DNA of 64,000 bases from Magicicada septendecula (lineage: Eukaryota > Arthropoda > Insecta > Hemiptera > Cicadidae): NCBI GenBank assembly GCA_034769895.1, contig CM068373.1:284737379-284801378 (forward strand). The letters are read 5' to 3'. This document shows positions 31,401 to 45,791 of this stretch, piece after piece. The position numbers were made by a program, and so were the translations under genes. The notes beneath the pieces were generated by a model. It was not told where the DNA came from, did not search any database, and was given only the letters and a program-made list of their open reading frames with translations. Position 1 is the stretch's first letter, and each line of letters starts with the position of its first letter.

Positions 31401-33985
31401 CAAACATATCCAAATACATTTTTGCATGCAGCCGTGATTTGTAGAGTACTCAAGACCTGTGATTTTTGGTGAAGATCGGTTAAGGGTAAGGGGTAGTTTC
31501 CCTGCAACGGTTTTTTATCTAGTGTAATTTTTTTCTATGGCAAACGATAACAGCCGCAAATTCAAACAGAATCAAATGATGTTTTGCATACAGGCCTGTA
31601 TTGTAGAGTTGTAAATACTTATTGTTGTTGGTGAAGATCGGTTAAGGGAAAGGGGTATTTTACCAGCAATATTTTATGTTTTGACAAGGGTAATTTTTTA
31701 TATGACGAACGATAACTGACGTAAATTCAAACAGAATCAACTACGTTTTTGCATACCTTTTTGAACTAAAAAGAACTCAAGGTCTGTTGATTTTGTTGAA
31801 GATCGGTTAAGGGAAAGGGGTAGTTTATCAGAAACGGGTTTTTTTTTAAACAAGTGTAATTTTTTCCTATGGTAAACGATAATAGCCGCAAATTCTAACA
31901 GAATCAAATAATGTTTTGCATAGAGACCTGAATTGTAGAGTTCTCAAGACATGTTGGTTTTGGTGAAGATCGGTTAAGGGAATAGGGTAGTTTACCAGGA
32001 ACATTTTATGTTTTAACAAGGGTAATTTTTTTTATGACGAACGATAACTGCCGTACATTAAAACAGAATCAACTACTCTTCTGCATACCTTTTTTAATTA
32101 TAAAGGACTCAAGGTCTGTTGATTTTGTTGAAGATCGGTAATTGTAAAAGGGTAGTTTACCAGCAACGTTTTAAGTTTTAACAAGGGTATTTATTATGGC
32201 AAACGATATCAGCCGCAAACTCAAACATAATCAAATGATGTTTTGCATACAGGCCTGTATTGTAGAGTTCTAAATACTTATTGGTGTTGGTGAAGATCGG
32301 TTAAGGGAAAGGGGTATTTTACCAGCAACATTTTATGTTTTGACAAGGGTAATGTTTAATATGACGAACGATAACTGCCGTAAATTCAAACAGAATCAAC
32401 TACGTTTTTGCATACCTTTTTGAACTAAAGAGAACTCAAGGTCTTTTGATTTTGTTGAAGATCGGTTAAGGGAAAGGGGTAGTTTATCAGCAACGTTTTA
32501 TGTTTTAAAAAGGTTAATTTTTACATGACGAACGATAACTGCAGAAAATTCAAAGTGAATCAAATAATTTTTTGCACACTTTCCTGAGTTTTAGAGAACT
32601 CAAGGACTGTTGGTTTTGGTGAAGATCGGTTAAGGGAAAGGGGTAGTTTACCAGCAACGGTTTTTTATCAAGTGTAATTTTTTTCTATGGCAAACGATAA
32701 CAGCCGCAAATTCAAACAGAATCAACTAATTTTTGCATACAGCACTGAATTGTAGAGTTCTCAAGACCTATTGATTATGGTGATGATCGGTTAATGGAAA
32801 GGGGTAGTTTACCTACAACGGTTTTTTTTTTTAAACAAGTGTAATTTTTTTTCTATGGTAAACGATAATAGCCGCAAATTCAAACAGAATCAAATAATGT
32901 TTTGCATGGAGCCCTGAATTGTAGAGTTCTCAAGACCTGTTGGTTTTGGTGAAGATCGGTTAAAGGAATAGGGTAGTTCACCAGAAACATTTTATGTTTT
33001 AACAAGGATAATTTTTTTTATGACGAACGATAACTGCCGTACATTAAAACAGAATCAACTACTCTTCTGCATACCTTTTTTAATTATAAAGGAATCAAGG
33101 TCTGTTGATTTGTCGAAGATCGGTTAAGGGAAAAAGGTATTTTGCCAGCAACGTTTTATGTTTTAACAGGGGTATTTTTTATGGCAAACGATATCAGCCG
33201 CAAACTCAAACATATCCAAATACATTTTTGCATGCAGCCCTGATTTGTAGAGTACTCAAGACCTGTGATTTTTGGTGAAGATCGGTTAAGGGTAAGGGGT
33301 AGTTTCCCTGCAACGGTTTTTTATCTAGTGTAATTTTTTTCTATGGCAAACGATAACAGCCGCAAATTCAAACATAATCAAATGATGTTTTGCATACAGG
33401 CCTGTATTGTAGAGTTCTAAATACTTATTGGTGTTGGTGAAGATCGGTTAAGGGAAAGGGGTATTTTACCAGCAACATTTTATGTTTTGACAAGGGTAAT
33501 GTTTAATATGACGAACGATAACTGCCGTAAATTCAAACAGAATCAACTACGTTTTTGCATACCTTTTTGAACTAAAGAGAACTCAAGGTCTTTTGATTTT
33601 GTTGAAGATCGGTTAAGGGAAAGGGGTAGTTTATCAGCAACGTTTTATGTTTTAAAAAGGTTAATTTTTATATGACGAACGATAACTGCAGAAAATTCAA
33701 AGTGAATCAAATAATTTTTTGCACACTTTCCTGAGTTTTAGAGAACTCAAGGTCTGTTGGTTTTGGTGAAGATCGGTTAAGGGAAAGGGGTAGTTTACCA
33801 GCAACATTTTAAGTTGTAACAAGAGAAATGTTTCCATGACGAACGATAACTGCCGCACATTCAAACGGAATCAAATATTTTTTTGCAAAGCATCCCTGAA
33901 TTGTAGAGGACTGAAGGTCTATTGATTTTGGAGACGATCGGTTAAGAGAAAGGGGTAGTTTACCTGAAACATTTTATGATTTAAC
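28423..33985 (+). repeat. Satellite array block, 5,563 bp (~34 monomers)
   Basis: Longest block. Two full 1,806-bp subrepeats (about 29,036-30,840 and 30,841-32,646) and a third shortened one ending with the same skip junction (near 33,360) as in the previous block. It exceeds the previous block by 2,132 bp, which equals one 1,806-bp unit plus two monomers. Confidence 0.92.
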
Positions 33986-34456
33986 GAGAGTAAAGTACTT
34001 AATTTTTATAAATAAAGTATCCTGATAAGAAGCCCATAATAATGAACTGTAGAAACGTAGATGAAATATCTATAAATGAAGACGTTAGGTGAACGGGGTG
34101 GGGGTAATTTTCTATAATTAAAAATTATAGTTGAAGGTGGAGGGGAGAATTTTTTATGTGTACTACGTTATCGCCAACAAAGAAGTAGTTTTTGTTAAAA
34201 TTGCTTCCTGGGCTGTTTAGCCGTAGTCCAAAGTTTTCTGTAAAACCAGATTTTCTGCAGTGCCATTGACTGCCATCATCAGTGAAAATCGAGTGCGAAA
34301 ACGTGAGGTGGTATACGTTTGTGACCACAGTACTGTGGTTAATGCTGAAGCAATAAGTATAAAGACGTATTTTCTATGGAAATATTTCATTTCGAATATG
34401 ATTTTAAATATAAATCTTAGAACATGGTAGACATGTATGGTTCTCCATACCGATAT
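33986..34456 (+). repeat. R-S-core cassette 6
   Basis: Palindrome at 34,325-34,338. One base is missing in CCAGATTTTCTGC (CCAGACTTTTCTGC in cassettes 8 and 10). R/S variants TTATCGCCAACAAAG and ATAAGTATAAAGACGTATTT mark cassettes 6, 8 and 10 as one lineage. Confidence 0.85.
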
Positions 34457-37392
34457 TCTTTGCAAACGATAACAGCCGCAAATGCAAACAGAATCAAATG
34501 ATGTTTTGCATACAGCCCTGTATTGTAGAGTTCTCAATACTTATTGGTGTTGGTGGAGATCGGTTAAGGGAAAGGGGTATTTTACCGGCAACATTTTATG
34601 TTTTGACAAGGGTAATTTTTTATATGACGAACGATAACTGCCGTAAATTCAAACAGAATCAACTACGTTTTTGCATACAGCCCTGAATTATAGAGTTCTC
34701 AAGACCTTATGTTTTTGGTGAAAATCGGTTAAGGGGAAGGGGTAGTTTACCGGCAACATTTTTTTTATCGGTCGTAATTTTTTTCTATGGCAAACGATAA
34801 CAGCCGCAAAATCAAACAGAATACACTACTCTTTTGCATACAGCCCTGAATTGTAGAGTTCTCAAGTCGTATTGGTGGTAGTGAAGATCGGTTTAGGGAA
34901 AGGGGTAGTTTACCAGCAAATTGTATGTTTTAACAAGCGTAGTTTTTATATGACGATCGATAACTGCCGTAAATTCGAACAGAATCAAATGATTATTTGC
35001 ACATAGCCCTCAATTTTAGAGATCTCAAGACCTACAGTTTTTGGTGAAGATCGGTTAAGGGAAAGGGGTAGTTTACCAGCAACGGTTTTTTATCAAGTGT
35101 AATTTTTTTCTATGGCAAACGATAACAGCCGCAAATTCAAACAGAATCAACTACTCTTTTGCATACAGCCCTGAATTGTAGAGTTCTCAAGACTTATTGA
35201 TCTTGGTGAAGATCGGTTAAGGGAAAGGGGTAGTTTACCAGCAACGGTGTTTTTCTTTATACGTGTAATTTTTTTTCTATAGTAAACGATAATAGCCGCA
35301 AATTCAAACAGAATCAAATAATGTTTTGCTAGAGCCCTGAATTGTAGAGTTCTTAAGACATGTTGGTTTTGGTGAAGATCGGTTAAGGGAAAGGGGTAGT
35401 TTACCAGCAAATTGTATGTTTTATCAAGGGTTGTTTTATTATGACGATCGATAACTGCCGTAAATTCAAATAGAATCAAATGATTATTTGCACATAGCCC
35501 TCAATTTAGAGATCTCAAGACCTACGGTTTTTGGTGAAGATCGGTTAAGGGAATAGGGTAGTTTACCAGGAACATTTTATGTTTTAACAAGGGTAATTTT
35601 TTTTATGAAGAACGATAATTGCCGTACATTAAAACAAAATCAACTACTCTTCTGCATACCTATTTTAATTATAACGAACTCAAGGACTGTTGATTTTGTT
35701 GAAGATCGGTTAAGGGAAACGGTAGTTTACCTGCAACGTTTTATGTTTTAACAAGGGTATTTTATATGGCAAACGATATCAGCCGCAAACTCAAACATAA
35801 TCAAATAAATCTTTGCATGCAGCCCTGATTTGTAGAGTACTCAAGACCTGTTATTTTTGGTGAAGATCGGTTAAGGGAAAGGGGTAGTTTACGGGCAACG
35901 GTTTTTTTCTTTAAACGTGTAATTTTTTTCTATGGTAAACGATAATAGCCGCAAATTCAAACAGAATCAAATAATGTTTTGCATAGAGCCCTGAATTGTA
36001 GAGTTCTCAAGACATGTTGGTTTTGGTGAAGATCGGTTAAGTGAATAGGGAAGTTTACCAGGAACATTTTATGTTTTAACAAGGGTAATTTTTATTATGA
36101 AGAACGATAACTGCCGTACATTAAAACAGAATCAACTACTCTTCTGCATTCCTATTTTTATTATAAAGATCTCAAGGTCTGTTGATTTTGTTGAAGATCG
36201 GTTAAGGGAAAAGGGTAGTTTACCTGCAACGTTTTATGTTTTAACAAGGGTATTTTTTATGGCAAACGATATCAGCCGCAAACTCAAACATAATCATATA
36301 AATTTTTGCATGCCAACCTGATTCGTAGAGTACTCAAGACCTGTTATTTCTGGTGAAGATCGGTTAAGGGAACGGGGTAGTTTACAAGCAACGGTTTTTT
36401 ATCAAGTGTAATTTTTTTCTATGGCAAACGATAACAGCCGCAAATTCAAACAGAATCAAATGATGTTTTGCATACAGGCCTGTATTGTAGAGTTCTAAAT
36501 ACTTTTTGGTGTTGGTGAAGATCAGTTATGGGAAAGGGGTATTTTACCAGCAACATTTTATGTTTTGACAATGGTAATTTTTTATATGACGAACGATAAC
36601 TGCCGTAAATTCAAACAGAATCAACTACGTTTTTGCATACAGCCCTGAATTATAGAGTTCTGAAGACCTATTGGTTTTGGTGAAGATCGGATAAGGGGAA
36701 GGGGTAGTTTACCAGCAACATTTTTTTTATCGGGGGTAATTTTTTTCTATGGCAAACGATAACAGCCGCAAATTCAAACAGAATACACTACTCTTTTGCA
36801 TACAGCCCTGAATTGTAGAGTTCTCAAGTCCTATTGGTATTGGTGAAGATCGGTTTAGGGAAAGGGGTAGTTTACCAGCAACATTTTATATTTTAACAAG
36901 GGTAATTTTTTATATGACGAACGATAACTGCCGTAAATTCAAACAGAATCAACTACGTTTTTGCATACCTTTTTGTACTAAAGAGAACTCAAGGTCTGTT
37001 GATTTTGTTGAAGATCGGTTAAGGAAAAGGTGTAGTTTATCAGCAACGTTTTATGTTTTAAAAATTTTAATTTTTTTATGACGAACGATAACTGCCGAAA
37101 ATTCAAAGAGAATCAAATAATTTTTTGCCCACTTTCCTGAGTTTTAGAAAACTCAAGGTCTGTTGATTTTGGTAAAGATCGGTTAAGGGAAAGGGGTAGT
37201 TTACCAGCAACATTTTAAGTTTGAACAAGAGAAATGTTTCCATGACGAACGATAACTGCCGCACATTCAAACAGAATAAAAATATTTTTTTGCATGCATC
37301 CCTGAATTGTAGAGGACTGAAGGTCTATTGATTTTGGAGACGATCGGTTAAGAGAAAGGGATAGTTTACCTGAAACATTTTATGATTTAACG
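34457..37392 (+). repeat. Satellite array block, 2,936 bp (~18 monomers)
   Basis: First long block of the 5,668-bp higher-order repeat; identical in length to 40,124-43,059. Includes monomers with short joints (GTTTTTCTTTATACGTG, TTTTTTTCTTTAAACGTG), which serve as markers of this repeat. Confidence 0.93.
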
Positions 37393-37864
37393 AGAGTAAA
37401 GTACTTAATTTTTATAAATAAAGTATCCTGATAAGAAGCTCATAATAATCCACTGTAGAAACGTAGATGAAATATCTATAAATGAAGAGGTTGGGTGAAC
37501 GGGGTGGGGGCAATTTTTTATTATTAAAAATTATAGTTGAAGGTGGAGGGGAGAATTTTTTATGTGTACTACGTTATCGGCAACAAAGAAGTAGTTTTTT
37601 GTTAAAATTGCTTCCTGGGCTGTTTAGCCGTAGTCCAAAGTTTTCTGTAAAACCAGTCTTTTCTGCAGTGCCATCGACTGCCATCATCAGTGAAAATCGA
37701 GTGCGAAAACGTGAGGTGGTATACGTTTGTGACCACAGTACTGTGGTTAATGCTGAAGCAATAAGTAGAAAGACGTAGTTTCTATGGAAATATTTCATTT
37801 CGAATATGATTTTAAATATAAATCTTAGAACATGGAAGACATGTATGGTTCTCCATACCGATAT
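37393..37864 (+). repeat. R-S-core cassette 7
   Basis: Palindrome at 37,733-37,746. GTGGGGGCAATTTTTTATT in R and CCAGTCTTTTCTGC in S distinguish it. Sister copy is cassette 9, exactly 5,668 bp away. Confidence 0.87.
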
Positions 37865-39650
37865 TTTTTTTGCAAACGATAACAGCCGCAAATCCAAACA
37901 GAATCAAATGATGTTTTGCATACAGGCCTGTATTGTAGAGTTCTCAATACTTATTGGTGTTGGTGAAGATCGGTTAAGGGAAAGGGGTATTTTACCAGCA
38001 ACATTTTATGTTTTGACAAGGGTAATTTTTTATATGACGAACGATAACTGCCGTAAATTCAAACAGAATCAACTACGTTTTTGCATACAGCCCTGAATTA
38101 TAGAGTTCTCAAGACCTTATGTTTTGGTGAATATCGGTTAGAGGGAAGGGGTAGTTTACCAGGATCTTTTTTTTTTATCGGTCGTAATTTTTTACTATGG
38201 CTAACGATAACAGCAGCAAATTCAAACAGAATACACTACTCTTTTGCATACAGCCCTGAATTGTAGAGTTCTCAAGTCATATTGGTGTTGGTGAAGATCG
38301 GTTTAGGGAAAGGGGTAGTTTACCAGCAAATTGTATGTTTTAACAAGGGTAGTTTTTATATGACGATCGATAACTGCCGTAAATTCAAACAGAATCAAAT
38401 GATTATTTGCACATAGCCCTCAATTTTAGAGATCTCAAGACCTACGGTTTTTGGTGAAGATCGGTTAAGGGAAAGGGGTAGTTTACCAGCAACGGTTTTT
38501 TATCAAGTGTAATTTTTTTCCTATGGCAAACGATAACAGCCGCAAATTCAAACAGAATCAACTACTTTTTGCATACAGCCCTGAATTGTAGAGTTCTCAA
38601 GACCTATTGATTTTGGTGAAGATCGGTTAAGGGAATAGGGTAGTTCACCAGAAACATTTTATGTTTTAACAAGGGTAATTTTTTTATGACGAACGATAAC
38701 TGCCGTACATTAAAACAGAATCAACTACTCTTCTGCATACCTTTTTTAACTATAAAGGAATCAAGGTCTGTTGATTTGTTGAAGATCGGTTAAGGGAAAA
38801 GGGTAGTTTGCCAGCAACGTTTTATGTTTTAACAGGGGTATTTTTTATGGCAAACGATATCAGCCGCAAACTCAAACATATCCAAATACATTTTTGCATG
38901 CAGCCCTGATTTGTAGAGTTCTCAAGACATGTGATTTTTGGTGAAGATCGGTTAAGGGTAAGGGGTAGTTTCCCTGCAACGGTTTTTTATCTAGTGTAAT
39001 TTTTTTCTATGGCAAACGATATCAGCCGCAAACTCAAACAGAATCAAATGATGTTTTGCATACAGGCCTGTATTGTAGAGTTGTAAATACTTATTGTTGT
39101 TGGTGAAGATCGGTTAAGGGAAAGGGGTATTTTACCAGCAACATTTTATGTTTTGACAAGGGTAATTTTTTATATGACGAACGATAACTGACGTAAATTC
39201 AAACAGAATCAACTACGTTTTTGCATACCTTTTTGAACTAAAGAGAACTCAAGGTCTGTTGATTTTGTTGAAGATCGGTTAAGGGAAAGGGGTAGTTTAT
39301 CAGCAACGTTTTATGTTTTAAAAAGGTTAATTTTTATATGACGAACGATAACTGCAGAAAATTCAAAGTGAATCAAATAATTTTTTGCACACTTTCCTGA
39401 GTTTTAGAGAACTCAAGGTCTGTTGGTTTTGGTGAAGATCGGTTAAGGGAAAGGGGTAGTTTACCAGCAACATTTTAAGTTGTAACAAGAGAAATGTTTC
39501 CATGACGAACGATAACTGCCGCACATTCAAACGGAATCAAATATTTTTTTGCAAGCATCCCTGAATTGTAGAGGACTGAAGGTCTATTGATTTTGGAGAC
39601 GATCGGTTAAGAGAAAGGGGTAGTTTACCTGAAACATTTTATGATTTAAC
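37865..39650 (+). repeat. Satellite array block, 1,786 bp (~11 monomers)
   Basis: Short block of the 5,668-bp repeat. Same length and monomer order as 43,533-45,318. Related to the right part of the 18.3 and 21.4 kb blocks (AACATATCCAAATACATTTT monomer). Confidence 0.93.
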
Positions 39651-40123
39651 GAGAGTAAAGTACTTAATTTTTATAAATAAAGTATCCTGATAAGAAGCTC
39701 ATAATAATGAACTGTAGAAACGTAGATGAAATATCTATAAATGAAGACGTTAGGTGAACGGGGTGGGGGTAATTTTCTATAATTAAAAATTATAGTTGAA
39801 GGTGGAGGGGAGAATTTTTTATGTGTACTACGTTATCGCCAACAAAGAAGTAGTTTTTTGTTAAAATTGCTTCCTGGGCTGTTTAGCCGTAGTCCAAAGT
39901 TTTCTGTAAAACCAGACTTTTCTGCAGTGCCATTGACTGCCATCATCAGTGAAAATCGAGTGCGAAAACGTGAGGTGGTATACGTTTGTGACCACAGTAC
40001 TGTGGTTAATGCTGAAGCAATAAGTATAAAGACGTATTTTCTATGGAAATATTTCATTTCGAATATGATTTTAAATATAAATCTTAGAACATGGTAGACA
40101 TGTATGGTTCTCCATACCGATAT
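39651..40123 (+). repeat. R-S-core cassette 8
   Basis: Palindrome at 39,992-40,005. Sister of cassettes 6 (5,667 bp upstream) and 10 (5,668 bp downstream). Confidence 0.87.
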
Positions 40124-43059
40124 TCTTTGCAAACGATAACAGCCGCAAATGCAAACAGAATCAAATGATGTTTTGCATACAGCCCTGTATTGTAGAGTTC
40201 TCAATACTTATTGGTGTTGGTGGAGATCGGTTAAGGGAAAGGGGTATTTTACCGGCAACATTTTATGTTTTGACAAGGGTAATTTTTTATATGACGAACG
40301 ATAACTGCCGTAAATTCAAACAGAATCAACTACGTTTTTGCATACAGCCCTGAATTATAGAGTTCTCAAGACCTTATGTTTTTGGTGAAAATCGGTTAAG
40401 GGGAAGGGGTAGTTTACCGGCAACATTTTTTTTTATCGGTCGTAATTTTTTTCTATGGCAAACGATAACAGCCGCAAAATCAAACAGAATACACTACTCT
40501 TTTGCATACAGCCCTGAATTGTAGAGTTCTCAAGTCGTATTGGTGGTAGTGAAGATCGGTTTAGGGAAAGGGGTAGTTTACCAGCAAATTGTATGTTTTA
40601 ACAAGCGTAGTTTTTATATGACGATCGATAACTGCCGTAAATTCGAACAGAATCAAATGATTATTTGCACATAGCCCTCAATTTTAGAGATCTCAAGACC
40701 TACAGTTTTTGGTGAAGATCGGTTAAGGGAAAGGGGTAGTTTACCAGCAACGGTTTTTTATCAAGTGTAATTTTTTTCTATGGCAAACGATAACAGCCGC
40801 AAATTCAAACAGAATCAACTACTCTTTTGCATACAGCCCTGAATTGTAGAGTTCTCAAGACTTATTGATCTTGGTGAAGATCGGTTAAGGGAAAGGGGTA
40901 GTTTACCAGCAACGGTGTTTTTCTTTATACGTGTAATTTTTTTTCTATAGTAAACGATAATAGCCGCAAATTCAAACAGAATCAAATAATGTTTTGCTAG
41001 AGCCCTGAATTGTAGAGTTCTTAAGACATGTTGGTTTTGGTGAAGATCGGTTAAGGGAAAGGGGTAGTTTACCAGCAAATTGTATGTTTTATCAAGGGTT
41101 GTTTTATTATGACGATCGATAACTGCCGTAAATTCAAATAGATTCAAATGATTATTTGCACATAGCCCTCAATTTAGAGATCTCAAGACCTACGGTTTTT
41201 GGTGAAGATCGGTTAAGGGAATAGGGTAGTTTACCAGGAACATTTTATGTTTTAACAAGGGTAATTTTTTTTATGAAGAACGATAATTGCCGTACATTAA
41301 AACAAAATCAACTACTCTTCTGCATACCTATTTTAATTATAACGAACTCAAGGACTGTTGATTTTGTTGAAGATCGGTTAAGGGAAACGGTAGTTTACCT
41401 GCAACGTTTTATGTTTTAACAAGGGTATTTTATATGGCAAACGATATCAGCCGCAAACTCAAACATAATCAAATAAATCTTTGCATGCAGCCCTGATTTG
41501 TAGAGTACTCAAGACCTGTTATTTTTGGTGAAGATCGGTTAAGGGAAAGGGGTAGTTTACGGGCAACGGTTTTTTTCTTTAAACGTGTAATTTTTTTCTA
41601 TGGTAAACGATAATAGCCGCAAATTCAAACAGAATCAAATAATGTTTTGCATAGAGCCCTGAATTGTAGAGTTCTCAAGACATGTTGGTTTTGGTGAAGA
41701 TCGGTTAAGTGAATAGGGAAGTTTACCAGGAACATTTTATGTTTTAACAAGGGTAATTTTTATTATGAAGAACGATAACTGCCGTACATTAAAACAGAAT
41801 CAACTACTCTTCTGCATTCCTATTTTTATTATAAAGATCTCAAGGTCTGTTGATTTTGTTGAAGATCGGTTAAGGGAAAAGGGTAGTTTACCTGCAACGT
41901 TTTATGTTTTAACAAGGGTATTTTTTATGGCAAACGATATCAGCCGCAAACTCAAACATAATCATATAAATTTTTGCATGCCAACCTGATTCGTAGAGTA
42001 CTCAAGACCTGTTATTTCTGGTGAAGATCGGTTAAGGGAACGGGGTAGTTTACAAGCAACGGTTTTTTATCAAGTGTAATTTTTTTCTATGGCAAACGAT
42101 AACAGCCGCAAATTCAAACAGAATCAAATGATGTTTTGCATACAGGCCTGTATTGTAGAGTTCTAAATACTTTTTGGTGTTGGTGAAGATCAGTTATGGG
42201 AAAGGGGTATTTTACCAGCAACATTTTATGTTTTGACAATGGTAATTTTTTATATGACGAACGATAACTGCCGTAAATTCAAACAGAATCAACTACGTTT
42301 TTGCATACAGCCCTGAATTATAGAGTTCTGAAGACCTATTGGTTTTGGTGAAGATCGGATAAGGGGAAGGGGTAGTTTACCAGCAACATTTTTTTTATCG
42401 GGGGTAATTTTTTTCTATGGCAAACGATAACAGCCGCAAATTCAAACAGAATACACTACTCTTTTGCATACAGCCCTGAATTGTAGAGTTCTCAAGTCCT
42501 ATTGGTATTGGTGAAGATCGGTTTAGGGAAAGGGGTAGTTTACCAGCAACATTTTATATTTTAACAAGGGTAATTTTTTATATGACGAACGATAACTGCC
42601 GTAAATTCAAACAGAATCAACTACGTTTTTGCATACCTTTTTGTACTAAAGAGAACTCAAGGTCTGTTGATTTTGTTGAAGATCGGTTAAGGAAAAGGTG
42701 TAGTTTATCAGCAACGTTTTATGTTTTAAAAATTTTAATTTTTTTATGACGAACGATAACTGCCGAAAATTCAAAGAGAATCAAATAATTTTTTGCCCAC
42801 TTTCCTGAGTTTTAGAAAACTCAAGGTCTGTTGATTTTGGTAAAGATCGGTTAAGGGAAAGGGGTAGTTTACCAGCAACATTTTAAGTTTGAACAAGAGA
42901 AATGTTTCCATGACGAACGATAACTGCCGCACATTCAAACAGAATAAAAATATTTTTTTGCATGCATCCCTGAATTGTAGAGGACTGAAGGTCTATTGAT
43001 TTTGGAGACGATCGGTTAAGAGAAAGGGATAGTTTACCTGAAACATTTTATGATTTAAC
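40124..43059 (+). repeat. Satellite array block, 2,936 bp (~18 monomers)
   Basis: Second copy of the long block. Differs from 34,457-37,392 by isolated substitutions (for example AAATAGATTCAAATG for AAATAGAATCAAATG near 41,140). Confidence 0.93.
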
Positions 43060-43532
43060 GAGAGTAAAGTACTTAATTTTTATAAATAAAGTATCCTGAT
43101 AAGAAGCTCATAATAATCCACTGTAGAAACGTAGATGAAATATCTATAAATGAAGAGGTTGGGTGAACGGGGTGGGGGCAATTTTTTATTATTAAAAATT
43201 ATAGTTGAAGGTGGAGGGGAGAATTTTTTATGTGTACTACGTTATCGGCAACAAAGAAGTAGTTTTTTGTTAAAATTGCTTCCTGGGCTGTTTAGCCGTA
43301 GTCCAAAGTTTTCTGTAAAACCAGTCTTTTCTGCAGTGCCATCGACTGCCATCATCAGTGAAAATCGAGTGCGAAAACGTGAGGTGGTATACGTTTGTGA
43401 CCACAGTACTGTGGTTAATGCTGAAGCAATAAGTAGAAAGACGTAGTTTCTATGGAAATATTTCATTTCGAATATGATTTTAAATATAAATCTTAGAACA
43501 TGGAAGACATGTATGGTTCTCCATACCGATAT
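43060..43532 (+). repeat. R-S-core cassette 9
   Basis: Palindrome at 43,401-43,414. Essentially identical to cassette 7. Confidence 0.87.
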
Positions 43533-45318
43533 TTTTTTTGCAAACGATAACAGCCGCAAATCCAAACAGAATCAAATGATGTTTTGCATACAGGCCTGTA
43601 TTGTAGAGTTCTCAATACTTATTGGTGTTGGTGAAGATCGGTTAAGGGAAAGGGGTATTTTACCAGCAACATTTTATGTTTTGACAAGGGTAATTTTTTA
43701 TATGACGAACGATAACTGCCGTAAATTCAAACAGAATCAACTACGTTTTTGCATACAGCCCTGAATTATAGAGTTCTCAAGACCTTATGTTTTGGTGAAT
43801 ATCGGTTAGAGGGAAGGGGTAGTTTACCAGGATCTTTTTTTTTTATCGGTCGTAATTTTTTACTATGGCTAACGATAACAGCAGCAAATTCAAACAGAAT
43901 ACACTACTCTTTTGCATACAGCCCTGAATTGTAGAGTTCTCAAGTCATATTGGTGTTGGTGAAGATCGGTTTAGGGAAAGGGGTAGTTTACCAGCAAATT
44001 GTATGTTTTAACAAGGGTAGTTTTTATATGACGATCGATAACTGCCGTAAATTCAAACAGAATCAAATGATTATTTGCACATAGCCCTCAATTTTAGAGA
44101 TCTCAAGACCTACGGTTTTTGGTGAAGATCGGTTAAGGGAAAGGGGTAGTTTACCAGCAACGGTTTTTTATCAAGTGTAATTTTTTTCCTATGGCAAACG
44201 ATAACAGCCGCAAATTCAAACAGAATCAACTACTTTTTGCATACAGCCCTGAATTGTAGAGTTCTCAAGACCTATTGATTTTGGTGAAGATCGGTTAAGG
44301 GAATAGGGTAGTTCACCAGAAACATTTTATGTTTTAACAAGGGTAATTTTTTTATGACGAACGATAACTGCCGTACATTAAAACAGAATCAACTACTCTT
44401 CTGCATACCTTTTTTAACTATAAAGGAATCAAGGTCTGTTGATTTGTTGAAGATCGGTTAAGGGAAAAGGGTAGTTTGCCAGCAACGTTTTATGTTTTAA
44501 CAGGGGTATTTTTTATGGCAAACGATATCAGCCGCAAACTCAAACATATCCAAATACATTTTTGCATGCAGCCCTGATTTGTAGAGTTCTCAAGACATGT
44601 GATTTTTGGTGAAGATCGGTTAAGGGTAAGGGGTAGTTTCCCTGCAACGGTTTTTTATCTAGTGTAATTTTTTTCTATGGCAAACGATATCAGCCGCAAA
44701 CTCAAACAGAATCAAATGATGTTTTGCATACAGGCCTGTATTGTAGAGTTGTAAATACTTATTGTTGTTGGTGAAGATCGGTTAAGGGAAAGGGGTATTT
44801 TACCAGCAACATTTTATGTTTTGACAAGGGTAATTTTTTATATGACGAACGATAACTGACGTAAATTCAAACAGAATCAACTACGTTTTTGCATACCTTT
44901 TTGAACTAAAGAGAACTCAAGGTCTGTTGATTTTGTTGAAGATCGGTTAAGGGAAAGGGGTAGTTTATCAGCAACGTTTTATGTTTTAAAAAGGTTAATT
45001 TTTATATGACGAACGATAACTGCAGAAAATTCAAAGTGAATCAAATAATTTTTTGCACACTTTCCTGAGTTTTAGAGAACTCAAGGTCTGTTGGTTTTGG
45101 TGAAGATCGGTTAAGGGAAAGGGGTAGTTTACCAGCAACATTTTAAGTTGTAACAAGAGAAATGTTTCCATGACGAACGATAACTGCCGCACATTCAAAC
45201 GGAATCAAATATTTTTTTGCAAGCATCCCTGAATTGTAGAGGACTGAAGGTCTATTGATTTTGGAGACGATCGGTTAAGAGAAAGGGGTAGTTTACCTGA
45301 AACATTTTATGATTTAAC
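43533..45318 (+). repeat. Satellite array block, 1,786 bp (~11 monomers)
   Basis: Second copy of the short block, matching 37,865-39,650 across its full length by eye. Confidence 0.93.
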
Positions 45319-45791
45319 GAGAGTAAAGTACTTAATTTTTATAAATAAAGTATCCTGATAAGAAGCTCATAATAATGAACTGTAGAAACGTAGATGAAAT
45401 ATCTATAAATGAAGACGTTAGGTGAACGGGGTGGGGGTAATTTTCTATAATTAAAAATTATAGTTGAAGGTGGAGGGGAGAATTTTTTATGTGTACTACG
45501 TTATCGCCAACAAAGAAGTAGTTTTTTGTTAAAATTGCTTCCTGGGCTGTTTAGCCGTAGTCCAAAGTTTTCTGTAAAACCAGACTTTTCTGCAGTGCCA
45601 TTGACTGCCATCATCAGTGAAAATCGAGTGCGAAAACGTGAGGTGGTATACGTTTGTGACCACAGTACTGTGGTTAATGCTGAAGCAATAAGTATAAAGA
45701 CGTATTTTCTATGGAAATATTTCATTTCGAATATGATTTTAAATATAAATCTTAGAACATGGTAGACATGTATGGTTCTCCATACCGATAT
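45319..45791 (+). repeat. R-S-core cassette 10
   Basis: Palindrome at 45,660-45,673. Third member of the 6/8/10 lineage and start of the third, partly duplicated 5.67-kb unit. Confidence 0.87.
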
